Shown here: one piece after another, positions 15,555-25,118 of the stretch
How positions within the stretch are numbered: the first letter of the stretch is position 1
Layout: every line of letters starts with the position of its first letter
NCBI RefSeq assembly: GCF_900109345.1
Contig: NZ_FNZN01000011.1
Span: forward strand, 1-64,000
Reading direction: 5' to 3'
Source: Maribacter orientalis
Lineage (GTDB): Bacteria; Bacteroidota; Bacteroidia; Flavobacteriales; Flavobacteriaceae
DNA: 64,000 bases
The notes under the pieces: model-generated
Database searches by the model: none
Told to the model about the DNA's origin: nothing
The model's input: the letters and a program-made list of their open reading frames with translations, nothing else
Program-made: the position numbers and the translations under genes

Positions 15555-17246
15555 CTATTTTCTGTAAAAAGATGTAGTAAGGGTATTCTCATTACCTACA
15601 TTATCAGTAACGGTAACTTTAAGGACACATTGCGTCTGATCAGCAATCTTATCGTCAAAATTGTAAGTTAATGTTCTTCGCTTAGGCTCGTATTCCATTA
15701 GAATCCATTCGCCATTTAAAGTTGCTGAATAGGTGTCGACACCGCTTAGGTCATCCGCTATTTGTACACTTAAATATTTGTAATTATTCAACCATTGTTT
15801 TTCCTTGAAGTTTTTAGTTCGAATGGTTGGTGCTACTGAATCTCTAGCTAAGGTGTATGTCCCTAAATTTCTAGTACGAGTTGTGAATACATCGCCTCGT
15901 TTATAGGTGTTCATATGGTTAGGTTGAAGTTCAGAATCTAGTCTTGCAATAAATAATTGTTTTTGTATTTCTTTTGGATATTTCGAAGCATCAAAAGTAA
16001 TAGTGAAATTTCTATGGGCTGGTACCGTGTTATTATGAATAGTAACAGTATCATTTCCTTTTTTTAAATCGATATAGAAATCTTCGTAAAAAGTATTGGT
16101 GGGAAAATATACTTTGGCACTGCCTAAATCAAAATTATTCGGCTTATTGGCAATTACGTAATTTTCTGTGGTTTCTTTTTCTCGGCTTCTAGTTTCATTG
16201 TTTTTCACCCCTTCAATAGGTATATTGAGTACTGTTTTATTACCTGCATAATCTTTAATTAATAACTTTGCAGTATAACTCAACCCTTCGTTAATGTCAA
16301 TTTTTCCGTTATTATATAATTCTTTATAGATGCCTAAATTATTGCCGGCCGACTTAAAGCTTTTCTGTATACGTTGCCTATTTCTACCTAAATAATCATA
16401 ATCGACAAGAGTGTTTATATATCTAGTTTCTCCAAAAGAGAAAGATTCGAAATCGTAAAGAGAAAATATTTTACCATTAACACTAAGCTCTACGGAGTAA
16501 ACTCCATTTTTATTTGCAGCCATATCTAGACGGTCAAAGCCTATAAACCCTATTCCTATGTTGCCTAGTGCAGTAACCTTATCTGCTAAATAGGTTCCAT
16601 CACTTTCTCTACTGAAATTAACTTGTGTTCTTTCGTCATTGCCATTTACATGCGATTTCTCTGTCAAAGGATAAACAAAGAGCTTCTCTAAGATAGGGTT
16701 GGTAGCGTCGGCCACATCAATGCCATATAATAAAGGATTCGTTGGTTTTTCTGATATGCTGCTTCTAATTTCAAAATGTAAATGAGGTCCCGCAGAGCCA
16801 CCTGTATTTCCGCTATAGGCAATAAGTTCACCTTTATCAACCTTTAATTCTCCATAATCAGGGAAAACTTCAACCTCAAAAGATTTTTTATCATACTGTA
16901 ACTTCTTAATATACGCTTCTATTGAAGGGGAAAATTTTTGAAGATGGCCATATACCGAAGTATAGCCATTTGGGTGCGCAATGTACAATACTTTTCCATA
17001 ACCCCATAACGAAACTTTAATTCGGGTAATGGTACCATCGCCAATAGACAAAACCGGTATGCCTTCGCGTTGTTGTGTTTTAATATCAATGCCAGAATGA
17101 AAGTGATTTGAGCGAAGTTCACCAAAGGTTCCAGCTAATATGATAGGAATATCCATAGGTGGTCTAAACGCATCTTTAGGATATTCTACTTGCGCAACAA
17201 GTGTAAAGCAAAATAATAATAGAAGGGCAAGAGATATTTTTTTCAT
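15555..17246 (-). CDS. M23 family metallopeptidase, secreted
   Basis: A 563-residue protein with a signal peptide (cleavage near VAQ). The LytM/M23 domain lies at about 45-180, with zinc ligands in HFHSGID and the catalytic HLHFEIR. Long beta-rich C-terminal repeats follow, containing bacterial immunoglobulin-like YSATLNGEW and KVTVTDNVGNE near the end. Expected role is cutting peptidoglycan cross-links in the periplasm, as in cell-wall remodelling. It is the first gene of a three-gene operon with the TonB receptor and a small secreted protein. Confidence 0.88.
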   Translation of the reverse strand: MKKISLALLLLFCFTLVAQVEYPKDAFRPPMDIPIILAGTFGELRSNHFHSGIDIKTQQREGIPVLSIGDGTITRIKVSLWGYGKVLYIAHPNGYTSVYGHLQKFSPSIEAYIKKLQYDKKSFEVEVFPDYGELKVDKGELIAYSGNTGGSAGPHLHFEIRSSISEKPTNPLLYGIDVADATNPILEKLFVYPLTEKSHVNGNDERTQVNFSRESDGTYLADKVTALGNIGIGFIGFDRLDMAANKNGVYSVELSVNGKIFSLYDFESFSFGETRYINTLVDYDYLGRNRQRIQKSFKSAGNNLGIYKELYNNGKIDINEGLSYTAKLLIKDYAGNKTVLNIPIEGVKNNETRSREKETTENYVIANKPNNFDLGSAKVYFPTNTFYEDFYIDLKKGNDTVTIHNNTVPAHRNFTITFDASKYPKEIQKQLFIARLDSELQPNHMNTYKRGDVFTTRTRNLGTYTLARDSVAPTIRTKNFKEKQWLNNYKYLSVQIADDLSGVDTYSATLNGEWILMEYEPKRRTLTYNFDDKIADQTQCVLKVTVTDNVGNENTLTTSFYRK

Positions 17247-17385
17247 AAGTAGATAGCAATAGTGCGAAAATAATTAATCAATAACAATTCTCTTGAGTTG
17301 CGTTCGCCAAAATTATAATAAAGAGCTGTATCATATTCGTTTATCAATTTAAGTTGTACTGATTTAGGAATATTTCACAAAACTA

Positions 17386-17416
17386 TTGCTAAGTCATCGA
17401 ATCTATGTTAACTTTG
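17386..17416 (+). promoter_or_regulatory. Predicted promoter of the zap operon (TTG-N20-TAACTTTG)
   Basis: A -33 TTG (17386-17388) is followed, 20 nt later, by TAACTTTG (17409-17416), an exact Bacteroidota -7 element. Predicted start is near 17421, 20 nt before the ATG. Best-formed promoter in the window. Confidence 0.65.
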
Positions 17417-17440
17417 TGTAAATCGCATTGACTTTGATGT

Positions 17441-17731
17441 ATGAGCGAGTTGATTAAAATCGTTGATTCTTTAGAAAATAAAATAAGTAAATTGTTGCAT
17501 AAACTTGAGGTTGTGAACAATGCTAATTTGGAGTTGGAAAAAGAATTGCATCATATTAAATCTTCTCAGGAAAACGCAAGTAAAACGGATTCTGAGTGGG
17601 AAGAGAAATATAATTCTCTCAAACTTGCAAATTCAATGCTAGGCAGTAATACCAATAAAACAGAAGCTAAGCTTAAAATAAATACATTGATACGAGAGTT
17701 GGACCATTGTATAGCTCAATTATCGGAATAA
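17441..17731 (+). CDS. Small coiled-coil protein upstream of zapA
   Basis: A 96-residue protein with heptad-like leucine spacing over residues 1-75 (IVDSLENKISKLLHKLEVV and LELEKELHHI), so mostly coiled coil, ending in INTLIRELDHCIAQL. It lies 12 nt before zapA and is co-transcribed with it. A division-related role comparable to ZapB is a reasonable guess from size, coiled coil and neighbour, but homology was not established. Clear promoter upstream. Confidence 0.72.
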   Translation: MSELIKIVDSLENKISKLLHKLEVVNNANLELEKELHHIKSSQENASKTDSEWEEKYNSLKLANSMLGSNTNKTEAKLKINTLIRELDHCIAQLSE

Positions 17732-17743
17732 TGTTAGTATAAT

Positions 17744-18040
17744 ATGTCAGATAAGCTCAAAATAAAACTTTCGATTGCTGATAGGGTCTACCCTTTAACG
17801 ATTGATCCTGCGCAAGAAGAAGGTTTGCGAAAGGCAGCTAAGAATATAGAACAGTTGGCTAAGAAGTTTGAGCAAAATTATGCAGTTAGAGACAAACAAG
17901 ATGTTTTGGCCATGTGTGCCTTGCAGTTTGCCTCTAAAATCGAGCAAAATGGCATAGAGCAAACAGAAGGAACCAAAGAAGCTGAAGAGCGTTTAAAAGC
18001 GCTTGAAGAGTTGGTGAGTTCTAAATTGGCTATGAAATAA
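17744..18040 (+). CDS. zapA: Cell division protein ZapA
   Basis: A 98-residue ZapA: an N-terminal beta-hairpin head (KLKIKLSIADRVYPLTID), then EEGLRKAAKNIEQLAKKF and a C-terminal coiled coil (EAEERLKALEELVSSKL). ZapA tetramers bundle FtsZ filaments at midcell. The gene is followed by the 6S RNA, the same order as zapA-ssrS in Proteobacteria. Confidence 0.9.
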   Translation: MSDKLKIKLSIADRVYPLTIDPAQEEGLRKAAKNIEQLAKKFEQNYAVRDKQDVLAMCALQFASKIEQNGIEQTEGTKEAEERLKALEELVSSKLAMK

Positions 18041-18067
18041 AAACGTTCTTTTAAATACATTAAGTTA

Positions 18068-18237
18068 CTGCCCACATTGGTAATACCTTTTGACAAACTC
18101 AACATTTATTTTTTTAAAAAGGGTGAGTTTAGATTGTAAAAGCAAGCCCTACTCGTATAGGGATCCTTGATCAGTCTGTTAGCCCTAAACCTGTTTACCG
18201 GAGTTTGATCAAAACTTCTCCAATGTGGGCTTTTTTT
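18068..18237 (+). ncRNA. ssrS: 6S RNA (ssrS, flavobacterial type)
   Basis: No open frame fits, but strong long-range pairing does. An 11-bp perfect closing stem joins 18070-18080 with 18220-18230. An inner stem joins 18088-18100 with 18201-18214 (one bulged T). An A/T-rich open region, further pairing 18127-18132 with 18185-18190, and apical hairpins (18143-18146/18166-18169 and 18147-18151/18158-18162) complete a long rod with a large internal bubble. Seven T residues after the closing stem make the 3' end an intrinsic terminator. Rod shape, about 165 nt length and position behind zapA match 6S RNA, which binds RNA polymerase by mimicking an open promoter. The 5' end is approximate. Confidence 0.82.
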
Positions 18238-18253
18238 ATTAATAAATTACACT

Positions 18254-19822
18254 ATGGATAGTACAATGATAATTATTGCCGCAATAGTTGGGCTGGCAAT
18301 CGGTTTTGCAATAGCAAAATTTTTGGAAAAAGGGAAAGCCTCTAAAACCATAATAAATGCAAAAAAAGATGCTGAACGCATATTAAAGGATGCCAATGCT
18401 GAAGGGGAAAGTGTCAAGAAAGAAAAAATATTACAAGCGAAAGAGAAGTTTTTAGAATTAAAAGCTGAGCACGAAAAGGTTATTAATGGCAAGGATAGAA
18501 AAATAAATGAAGCAGAGAAACGCACTAGAGATAAAGAATCTCAAGTTAGTAGCGAGCTTGCTAGAAACAAACAATTAAATTCTCAGTTAGATGGGAAATT
18601 AAAAGAAGTAGAGCAAAAAAGAGAGTTGTTCGAAAAGCGCCATGAAGATTTAGATAAAATGCATAAGAGTCAAATTCAGCAATTAGAAGTAATTTCTGGA
18701 TTATCGGCCGACGATGCGAAGAACCAATTGGTAGAGAGCTTAAAAGAAACTGCAAAGTCTGATGCTATGGCCTATATTCAGGCAACTGTAGAAGAATCTA
18801 AGTTAACCGCACATCAAGAGGCACGTAAAATTATTATCAACACTATCCAACGAATAGGTACTGAGGAAGCTGTTGAAAATTGTGTTTCTGTTTTTAATAT
18901 TGAGTCTGACGATGTTAAAGGGCGAATTATTGGAAGAGAAGGTAGAAACATTAGAGCTTTAGAAGCTGCTACAGGGGTTGAGATAATTGTAGATGATACT
19001 CCAGAAGCAATAATACTTTCTTGTTTTGATTCTGTTAGAAGAGAGGTGGCTAGATTATCTCTTCATAAATTAGTTACCGACGGAAGAATTCACCCAGCGA
19101 GAATTGAGGAAGTTGTTAAAAAGACAGAGAAGCAGATAGAAGCTGAAATAGTTGAGATTGGTAAGCGTACAGTAATCGATTTAGGTATTCATGGCTTACA
19201 TCCAGAATTGATACGTGCGGTAGGTAGAATGAAATATCGTTCTTCATATGGCCAGAATCTTTTGCAACACTCAAGAGAGGTTGCGAAACTTTGTGGTGTT
19301 ATGGCTGCTGAATTAGGACTTAATCCTAAGATAGCTAAACGTGCTGGTTTATTACATGATATAGGTAAAGTTCCGAATACTGAAAATGAGGTAGAAACGC
19401 CCCATGCAATATTAGGTATGCAATGGGCAGAGAAATTTGGAGAAAAAGAGGAAGTCTGTAATGCTATTGGTGCGCACCACGATGAAATTGAAATGAAAAC
19501 ACTAATTGCCCCTATTGTACAGGTTTGTGATGCTATTAGTGGCGCTAGACCAGGTGCACGAAGACAGGTGTTAGATTCTTATATTCAGCGTTTAAAAGAC
19601 CTTGAAGAGGTTGCTTTTGGATTTAGCGGTGTACAGAAAGCTTACGCAATACAGGCTGGTAGAGAGCTGCGTGTTATTGTTGAGAGTGAGAAGGTAACTG
19701 ATGATAGAGCATCACAATTATCATTCGAAATCTCACAAAAAATACAAACTGATATGACTTATCCTGGTCAGGTAAAAGTTACGGTAATACGTGAGACAAG
19801 GGCTGTCAATGTAGCTAAGTAA
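18254..19822 (+). CDS. rny: Ribonuclease Y
   Basis: A 522-residue membrane-anchored endoribonuclease that starts mRNA decay. Order: one N-terminal membrane helix (about 5-24, [19 protein letters not shown]), a long charged coiled coil (25-200), the KH RNA-binding domain ([23 protein letters not shown] near 215-240), and an HD domain with the metal motif [10 protein letters not shown] around residue 370 and AHHDEIE. Full family length. It sits 16 nt after the 6S RNA terminator and ends at its own terminator. Confidence 0.96.
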   Translation: MDSTMIIIAAIVGLAIGFAIAKFLEKGKASKTIINAKKDAERILKDANAEGESVKKEKILQAKEKFLELKAEHEKVINGKDRKINEAEKRTRDKESQVSSELARNKQLNSQLDGKLKEVEQKRELFEKRHEDLDKMHKSQIQQLEVISGLSADDAKNQLVESLKETAKSDAMAYIQATVEESKLTAHQEARKIIINTIQRIGTEEAVENCVSVFNIESDDVKGRIIGREGRNIRALEAATGVEIIVDDTPEAIILSCFDSVRREVARLSLHKLVTDGRIHPARIEEVVKKTEKQIEAEIVEIGKRTVIDLGIHGLHPELIRAVGRMKYRSSYGQNLLQHSREVAKLCGVMAAELGLNPKIAKRAGLLHDIGKVPNTENEVETPHAILGMQWAEKFGEKEEVCNAIGAHHDEIEMKTLIAPIVQVCDAISGARPGARRQVLDSYIQRLKDLEEVAFGFSGVQKAYAIQAGRELRVIVESEKVTDDRASQLSFEISQKIQTDMTYPGQVKVTVIRETRAVNVAK

Positions 19823-19838
19823 TTTCATCTTATACCAT

Positions 19839-19873
19839 AAAAAAAGCCTCTATTTAATAGAGGCTTTTTTTAT
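19839..19873. terminator. Bidirectional terminator between rny and the small cytochrome-like gene
   Basis: A perfect 8-bp stem GCCTCTAT / ATAGAGGC (19846-19853 with 19857-19864) is flanked by seven A and seven T residues. It overlaps the last codons of the minus-strand gene ending at 19870. Confidence 0.88.
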
Positions 19874-20190
19874 GGATTATCTAAAGAATTTATCCAGGTA
19901 TTTAATTTTTCTTCTTCTGCCATGTTAAGTTTGTTTTTTCTGCCCTTTGGCATCTTCTTATTTATAAACACTTGTTGCTCAATAGAAGTCGAAAAACTAT
20001 TCATATTATCTAAAGTAAAAATCACTCCATTTTTCTTCTTTGCATGACAAAAATTGTATTTAGTGTTAAGGATAAGATACACTTCCTTTTTAAGTTCTAC
20101 TTTTTGAATGATTGAATCTATATAGGTTGATAAATTAATTTCAGTATTCCAATTTGTAAATAGAATTATTAAAATTAATAAATAACTCAT
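19870..20190 (-). CDS. Small protein resembling the cytochrome c-like tail of PuuD-type proteins
   Basis: A 106-residue protein with a hydrophobic N-terminus (residues 2-12) that may be an export signal. The region FCHAKKKNGVIFTLDN...MPKG...LNMAEEEKLNTWI follows the pattern of the small cytochrome c domain at the end of urate hydroxylase PuuD and related Bacteroidota haem proteins (CH, GVxF, MPxGN, MTxEExxLxxWI). The haem motif is degenerate, YxxCH instead of CxxCH, so haem attachment would need one thioether or be lost. It lies between the DUF349 gene and the rny terminator. Assignment rests on pattern only. Confidence 0.55.
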   Translation of the reverse strand: MSYLLILIILFTNWNTEINLSTYIDSIIQKVELKKEVYLILNTKYNFCHAKKKNGVIFTLDNMNSFSTSIEQQVFINKKMPKGRKNKLNMAEEEKLNTWINSLDNP

Positions 20191-20260
20191 ATGTGATTTT
20201 TCATCCTACTGACGATGTGATATTTTTGATGACCTACTTATTTTATTGCCTATAATTTAG

Positions 20261-22282
20261 CTATTCTTCTGTGTTTGTCTCTTCAGTATCTTCACCTTCC
20301 TCAACCTCTTTATTTAAATTATTCTTTAAGATGTTCAGTTTTTTCAATTTGCTTTTCCAGGCATCTAATGATTCTTTATGCTGATTTACCCTTTTGATTA
20401 CGTCTAGAACTAACGGATTGGTTTCAGATGCGTTAGAGAAAAATTCTAAGTTATTTTCCAATTGTCTTATTTCAGTTTTACTCTCATCAATCTTTTTTCT
20501 AATAAAAGCACGCTCGTTTTGAATCGCACGTTCTTGATTATCATCATTAGAAAGTTGCTGAATTTTATTGCCATATTTTAACAGTTCAGATTCTTGCTTG
20601 CTAACTCCCATTTTAAGGAATAGGGCATCAATAATTTTATCAAATTTTTGATTAATGTTTTTCTTTTTAAATGGCACTCTACCATAGGTTTTCCATTCCT
20701 CAGTAAATTTTTTGATTGAAGCCAAGTCCTTCTCTTGCTTACCACTTAATTCAAAACTTTTAAGACGTTCAATACAAGCGTCTTTTTGTTTGAAGTTCTC
20801 TTCTTCCTCTTTAAATGCATCATTTTTAAGCGCATTTAACCTATCGAAATAATGATTACAAGCGCTCTTAAAGTCTTTCCACAATTTATCTGAAAACTTA
20901 CGAGGAACATGTCCGACTTTCTTCCACTCGCCCTGTATACGCTTCATTTCAGATGTAGCTGCATCCCAATCTTCACTTTCTTTAAGTGAAATAGCAACTT
21001 CTAATAAAGCTCTTTTTTTATCTAAATTCTCTTGTTGCTCTTTCTTAAGATTCTTGTAAAATGCATTCTTATTGTGATTAAACTTACGTACCGCACCTTT
21101 AAATGAATTCCAGGTTTTTGAATTTACTTTTTGAGGTACTTGGCCAGCTTTAAAAAATGCCTCTCGTAGTTCTTCAATTTTTTTAATTTGTTGCTGTAAG
21201 GTACCGTGGTTGGTAGAAATGGTTTCGGAAATATTGGTTATTTTTTCAATTATAGCATTTTTACGCTCTAAATTTTCCTCCTTAATTTTATCAAGATTTT
21301 TAAAATAATCTTGTCTTCTTTCATGAATAATTTTTGTAGCAGCGCTAAATCTATCCCAAATATCTTCCCTATGGTCTTTGCCAACAGGACCTAAGTCTTC
21401 TTTCCATATTTTATGTAATACCTGTAATTCCCTAAAAGCGCGGTTTAAGTCTGGTTCTTGGGCAAGTTCTTCAGCTCTGGCAACAATTTTAACCTTTTCC
21501 TCAAGATTATGTTTAAAATCTAAGTCTCGTAATTCTCTATTTATATTTAAGAAATCATAGAAAATTTCGATATGGTGATGATATGTTTTCCAAACATTAT
21601 TGTAGTCGGCCTTAGGTATCGGCCCTGCATGTCGCCATTTGGCTTGGATATCTTTAAAGTTGTTATAGGTAGTATTTATATCTTCTTCAACATTAACCAA
21701 GGCTTTTAATTGCTCAATTAAGTCTAATCGATATGCTAAGTTTTCTTTGTGGCTTTTTTCTAAGCTTTTGTAATGTTGATTTCGCTTATCACGATATTCA
21801 TTATATACTTCGTTGAATTGCCTTTTATCTACCGAATTATATCTGAAATCAATTTCATTTCCACCATTCGATATAAAATCCTCTTTTTTCTCTTCCAAAA
21901 ACTCATCGAACTTTTGATTGAACTCATCTTTTATGGTGTCAACATGTTTTCTAATAGCTTGAACCTTTTCATTTTTCACTAAACGTTGCAATTCACCTAC
22001 TAGGTTCTCCATGCTCATCTCATGATAATCAGGCATGGGAATATCATGTCTTTTTACCGTATCAGTATCTTCCGCATCCTCTGCATTAGAGTCATCAATT
22101 TCTTCTAAAACATCAGTTTCTACTGTAGCTTCAGCCATCTTTTCGGTTGGTGCTTCTGGTATTGTTTCAATTGGAATTTCATTTGGCTCTACTGTATTTT
22201 CCACTATGTTTTCAGTGGTTTTAGTTTCGGCTTTTTGCTCAATTGAACTTTCTGGTGTTTTTTGTTCTTTATCCTCAGACAT
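20261..22282 (-). CDS. DUF349 repeat protein
   Basis: A 673-residue cytoplasmic, highly charged, helical protein. An acidic Glu/Thr-rich N-terminus (1-75) precedes several repeats of the DUF349 type, each about 70 residues with the core W-(K/R)-x-x-G-x-(V/I)-P-x (AKWRHAGPIPKADYN, EGEWKKVGHVPRKFSDK, EEWKTYGRVPFKKKN). A coiled coil and an acidic tail follow. No catalytic motif. DUF349 proteins are abundant in Bacteroidota; molecular role unclear. It is preceded by 150 nt without a gene, in which nothing distinctive was seen. Confidence 0.85.
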   Translation of the reverse strand: MSEDKEQKTPESSIEQKAETKTTENIVENTVEPNEIPIETIPEAPTEKMAEATVETDVLEEIDDSNAEDAEDTDTVKRHDIPMPDYHEMSMENLVGELQRLVKNEKVQAIRKHVDTIKDEFNQKFDEFLEEKKEDFISNGGNEIDFRYNSVDKRQFNEVYNEYRDKRNQHYKSLEKSHKENLAYRLDLIEQLKALVNVEEDINTTYNNFKDIQAKWRHAGPIPKADYNNVWKTYHHHIEIFYDFLNINRELRDLDFKHNLEEKVKIVARAEELAQEPDLNRAFRELQVLHKIWKEDLGPVGKDHREDIWDRFSAATKIIHERRQDYFKNLDKIKEENLERKNAIIEKITNISETISTNHGTLQQQIKKIEELREAFFKAGQVPQKVNSKTWNSFKGAVRKFNHNKNAFYKNLKKEQQENLDKKRALLEVAISLKESEDWDAATSEMKRIQGEWKKVGHVPRKFSDKLWKDFKSACNHYFDRLNALKNDAFKEEEENFKQKDACIERLKSFELSGKQEKDLASIKKFTEEWKTYGRVPFKKKNINQKFDKIIDALFLKMGVSKQESELLKYGNKIQQLSNDDNQERAIQNERAFIRKKIDESKTEIRQLENNLEFFSNASETNPLVLDVIKRVNQHKESLDAWKSKLKKLNILKNNLNKEVEEGEDTEETNTEE

Positions 22283-22430
22283 AATCCTAAATTATATGTT
22301 TACAAGATAGTAACAACCCCTAGAATTGCAAAGTATTGCAGGTTCTTTTTGGTTTTGTTTTCAATGAGTTATTTGAGTGAATTGTAGTATTCACAGCAAT
22401 CTGAAAAGTATATTTTGTGGTTAATTTGAA

Positions 22431-23183
22431 TTATTGGTTCCAAATAGACCATGATTTTTCGGCTTGAAATTCTAACATGCTATGACCATTGCAGATCGTA
22501 GCATCGTTTGCTTTTCCTGTAGCTAAAAAAGCGGTCTCTTCAGGATTGTAAATGAGGTCGAAAAGTAGATGTTCTTTATTTATAGAATTATAGGGTATTG
22601 CTGGTTTTTCTTCAATATTAGGAAAAGTACCTACAGGTGAACAATTTATTATTAAAGTATGCTGACTAATAATGTCATCCGTTATTTGCTGATATTTGAA
22701 ACCCTTGTTTTTTCCATTTCTAGAAACAAATGAAAAAGCTATACCAAGTTCTTCTAATACAAAAGCGATTGCCTTTGAAGCTCCGCCAGTACCAAGTATC
22801 AATGCTTTCTTGTGATGATTTTTTAAAAATGGCTCTATTGATTTTTGAAATCCGTAAGCATCGGTATTGTATCCGATCATGCCATGTTCAGTAAATTTTA
22901 TGGTATTGACGGCCCCTATTTTTTTTGCGGCCACATCCATATCGTCTAGAAATGGAATTACCTCTTCTTTGTAGGGTATAGTGACATTAATACCTTGTAT
23001 GTTCGGAGTATTTTCAAAAATGGTGGGAAATTCTGAAATTGATTGTAGATCAAAATTATTATAAGAGTAATTAGTCAAGCCAAGCGCATTGAATTTTTTT
23101 TTGAAATAACCTCTCGAAAATGAATAGGAAATATCCTTGCCTACTAAACCAAAATTAACTTTATGTTTTTCTGTTTTTTCCAT
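22431..23183 (-). CDS. aroE: Shikimate dehydrogenase
   Basis: A 250-residue NADP-dependent enzyme reducing 3-dehydroshikimate to shikimate in aromatic amino-acid synthesis. The substrate domain has YSFSRGYFKKKF, NVTIPYKE (catalytic Lys), GAVNTI and YNTDAYGF. The Rossmann domain has LGTGGASKAI and NCSPVGTFPN; the end (NGHSMLEFQAEKSWSIW) has the conserved Gln region. Its start overlaps the end of the upstream DUF368 gene by 23 nt, so the three genes form an operon. Confidence 0.92.
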   Translation of the reverse strand: MEKTEKHKVNFGLVGKDISYSFSRGYFKKKFNALGLTNYSYNNFDLQSISEFPTIFENTPNIQGINVTIPYKEEVIPFLDDMDVAAKKIGAVNTIKFTEHGMIGYNTDAYGFQKSIEPFLKNHHKKALILGTGGASKAIAFVLEELGIAFSFVSRNGKNKGFKYQQITDDIISQHTLIINCSPVGTFPNIEEKPAIPYNSINKEHLLFDLIYNPEETAFLATGKANDATICNGHSMLEFQAEKSWSIWNQ

Positions 23184-24174
23184 ACCAATCTAAAAGTAGC
23201 AAAATGCTAATACCAAAAATAATAAAGAAAATGGCTGTCCAATTTTCTAATGTGGTCATATCTGGTAGAAATCGCTCATAGTTCATTATTATTTGCTTTC
23301 CGTTTGTGTCAAATATGATTTCTCCATCAAGTCCGGTTTTATAAATAGTTTTTTTCCATGGCCAAACAACACCTAGCGAACCAGTTATAAAACCTAAAAT
23401 TGTTGCTGTGGTTACGTGCTTAAAATGCTTAAGAACGTAAGTTAATACATGAGATAAAGTAACAAGGCCAGTAGCAGAACCTAAAGTGAATACGGCTAAA
23501 ATCTTAAGTGTATGAAGTCGTTCTGAATTTGAAGTGACGCTGAAATCTCCAACAATTAGTTCTGAAAATGTGTCAAACAACGCGTTGACCGAATCAACTA
23601 ATAACAGTACATAATTACCTAATAATATAAGGATAAATGACCCAGAAAGTCCAGGTAGGGTCATACCGGAAACACTTATCATTCCACAAAGGAAAATGAA
23701 TAAGAGATTGTCGTTTTCTTTTGCAGGGCTAAGAAAACTTATAGCCACGCCAATACTTAGACCTATAATGGCGGCTGTAAAGGTTTTCTTTTTCCAATAA
23801 TCGAAATCTTTTCCGATATAGTAGATAGATCCCAAAATCATTCCGAAAAATGATGCCCAAACAAAAAGCTCCCTTTTTACTAAAAAATAATCAAGAATTT
23901 TAGAGATGCTAAAATAACTAACCAGCATTCCAAAAATAAGAAGGGTTAAAAAGGAACCATTTATATAACGGTAAAAACTTTTAAACCTTCCGCTAATTAA
24001 TAATTTAAAAGCCTTAGCGTTAATTTTTTGTAGTGAATAAATAAACTCTTCGTAGAAACCGCCGACAAATGCAACAATACCACCAGAAACCCCAGGTACC
24101 TTATTAGCCGTACCCATACATAGCCCCTTAATGACCAAGAAAAATTTATCGGTTGAGGTTCGGGGTTCATTCAT
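23161..24174 (-). CDS. DUF368 family protein, probable undecaprenyl-phosphate transporter (first paralogue)
   Basis: A 337-residue polytopic membrane protein of about nine to ten helices. The duplicated family core is visible: GTANKVPGVSGGIVAFVGGFYEEFI near the N-terminus and GMTLPGLSGSFILILLGNY in the middle. The family has been shown to move undecaprenyl phosphate back across the inner membrane for envelope synthesis; that function is transferred by family. It carries a longer second extracytoplasmic loop than its neighbour at 24187. The two genes are 12 nt apart and evidently a tandem duplication. Confidence 0.85.
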   Translation of the reverse strand: MNEPRTSTDKFFLVIKGLCMGTANKVPGVSGGIVAFVGGFYEEFIYSLQKINAKAFKLLISGRFKSFYRYINGSFLTLLIFGMLVSYFSISKILDYFLVKRELFVWASFFGMILGSIYYIGKDFDYWKKKTFTAAIIGLSIGVAISFLSPAKENDNLLFIFLCGMISVSGMTLPGLSGSFILILLGNYVLLLVDSVNALFDTFSELIVGDFSVTSNSERLHTLKILAVFTLGSATGLVTLSHVLTYVLKHFKHVTTATILGFITGSLGVVWPWKKTIYKTGLDGEIIFDTNGKQIIMNYERFLPDMTTLENWTAIFFIIFGISILLLLDWYGKNRKT

Positions 24175-24186
24175 GTAGGTGTGCGC

Positions 24187-25101
24187 TTACTTCTTTGAAG
24201 CTGATTTTTCTAATATAAAAATAAGAGAAAAACCGATGATAGCGGCAACAATGGCAAAGGTTAATTGATTATTTCCTGTAAAAGCAAATGGAGAGATATT
24301 TTCGTCTATTATAATTTCTTTTTTGCCAATTTGAATTATCTCAATTACATTTTTCCAAGGCCAAATTTTATTTAATGATCCTAATATAAATCCGGTTAAA
24401 ATAGCAAGTGTGGCATCTTTATAGTTGGTGAACATCCATTTTAAAATTCTTGCGAAGCTTAAAAGGCCGAATACAGCACCAAATGCGAAAGTCGCTATAA
24501 TGCTAATTTCTTTATCATTTACGGCTTCTAAGACGGTTTTGTATGAGCCTAATAGTACTAAAATAAACGAACCTGAAATTCCTGGTAAAACCATAGCGCA
24601 AATGGCTATTGCTCCAGAAAAGAAAATAAACGGTAAGCTGCCTGAGCTTGTAGATGGTGGTAAAGTAGTTATGAAAAATGCACTTGCCGTACCAATAATA
24701 AATAGAAAAATGGCTAAAAAATTCCATTTGTTAATTGACTTGGCAACAAAAATTACACTTGCTAATACCAATCCAAAAAAGAATGCCCAAGTAGGGATGG
24801 GATGTTCTTCTAAAAGCCATGCAATCACTTTCGACAAAGAAAAGATGCTGATCATCATTCCAACCAACAAGGCTACAAGAAAATTACCGTTCAATTTCTG
24901 CCAAAACTGTTTAAACCCTTCTTGTTTTAAAACATTTAAAGTTTTTAGATTAACATTATTGATAGATGTGATGAACTCTTCGTAAATGCCAGTAACAAAA
25001 GCAATTGTGCCGCCAGATACACCTGGCACCAATTCTGCTATGCCCATGGCCATACCTTTTAGTGTTATAAATATGTAGTGTTTTAATTTTCTATCTTCCA
25101 T
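24187..25101 (-). CDS. DUF368 family protein, probable undecaprenyl-phosphate transporter (second paralogue)
   Basis: A 304-residue polytopic membrane protein with GIAELVPGVSGGTIAFVTGIYEEFI (residues 18-42) and AMVLPGISGSFILVLLGSYKTVL, the paired PGxSG motifs of the family. It shares layout and motifs with the next gene downstream. It starts 17 nt after the TPR gene, in the order TPR, DUF368, DUF368, aroE. Two copies may divide work between carrier pools or act as a heteromer; not decidable here. Confidence 0.86.
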   Translation of the reverse strand: MEDRKLKHYIFITLKGMAMGIAELVPGVSGGTIAFVTGIYEEFITSINNVNLKTLNVLKQEGFKQFWQKLNGNFLVALLVGMMISIFSLSKVIAWLLEEHPIPTWAFFFGLVLASVIFVAKSINKWNFLAIFLFIIGTASAFFITTLPPSTSSGSLPFIFFSGAIAICAMVLPGISGSFILVLLGSYKTVLEAVNDKEISIIATFAFGAVFGLLSFARILKWMFTNYKDATLAILTGFILGSLNKIWPWKNVIEIIQIGKKEIIIDENISPFAFTGNNQLTFAIVAAIIGFSLIFILEKSASKK

Positions 25102-25118
25102 GGAATGTAGAACCCGTT

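Noticed and set aside
22035..22310. Ser/Val-rich open frame opposite the DUF349 N-terminus
   Set aside because: It is the mirror of the acidic Glu/Thr-rich segment; no independent signal.
24425..24985. 186-codon open frame opposite the DUF368 gene
   Set aside because: It is antisense to a well-supported membrane protein and has a low-complexity, Lys/Pro/Ile-rich composition typical of a shadow frame.
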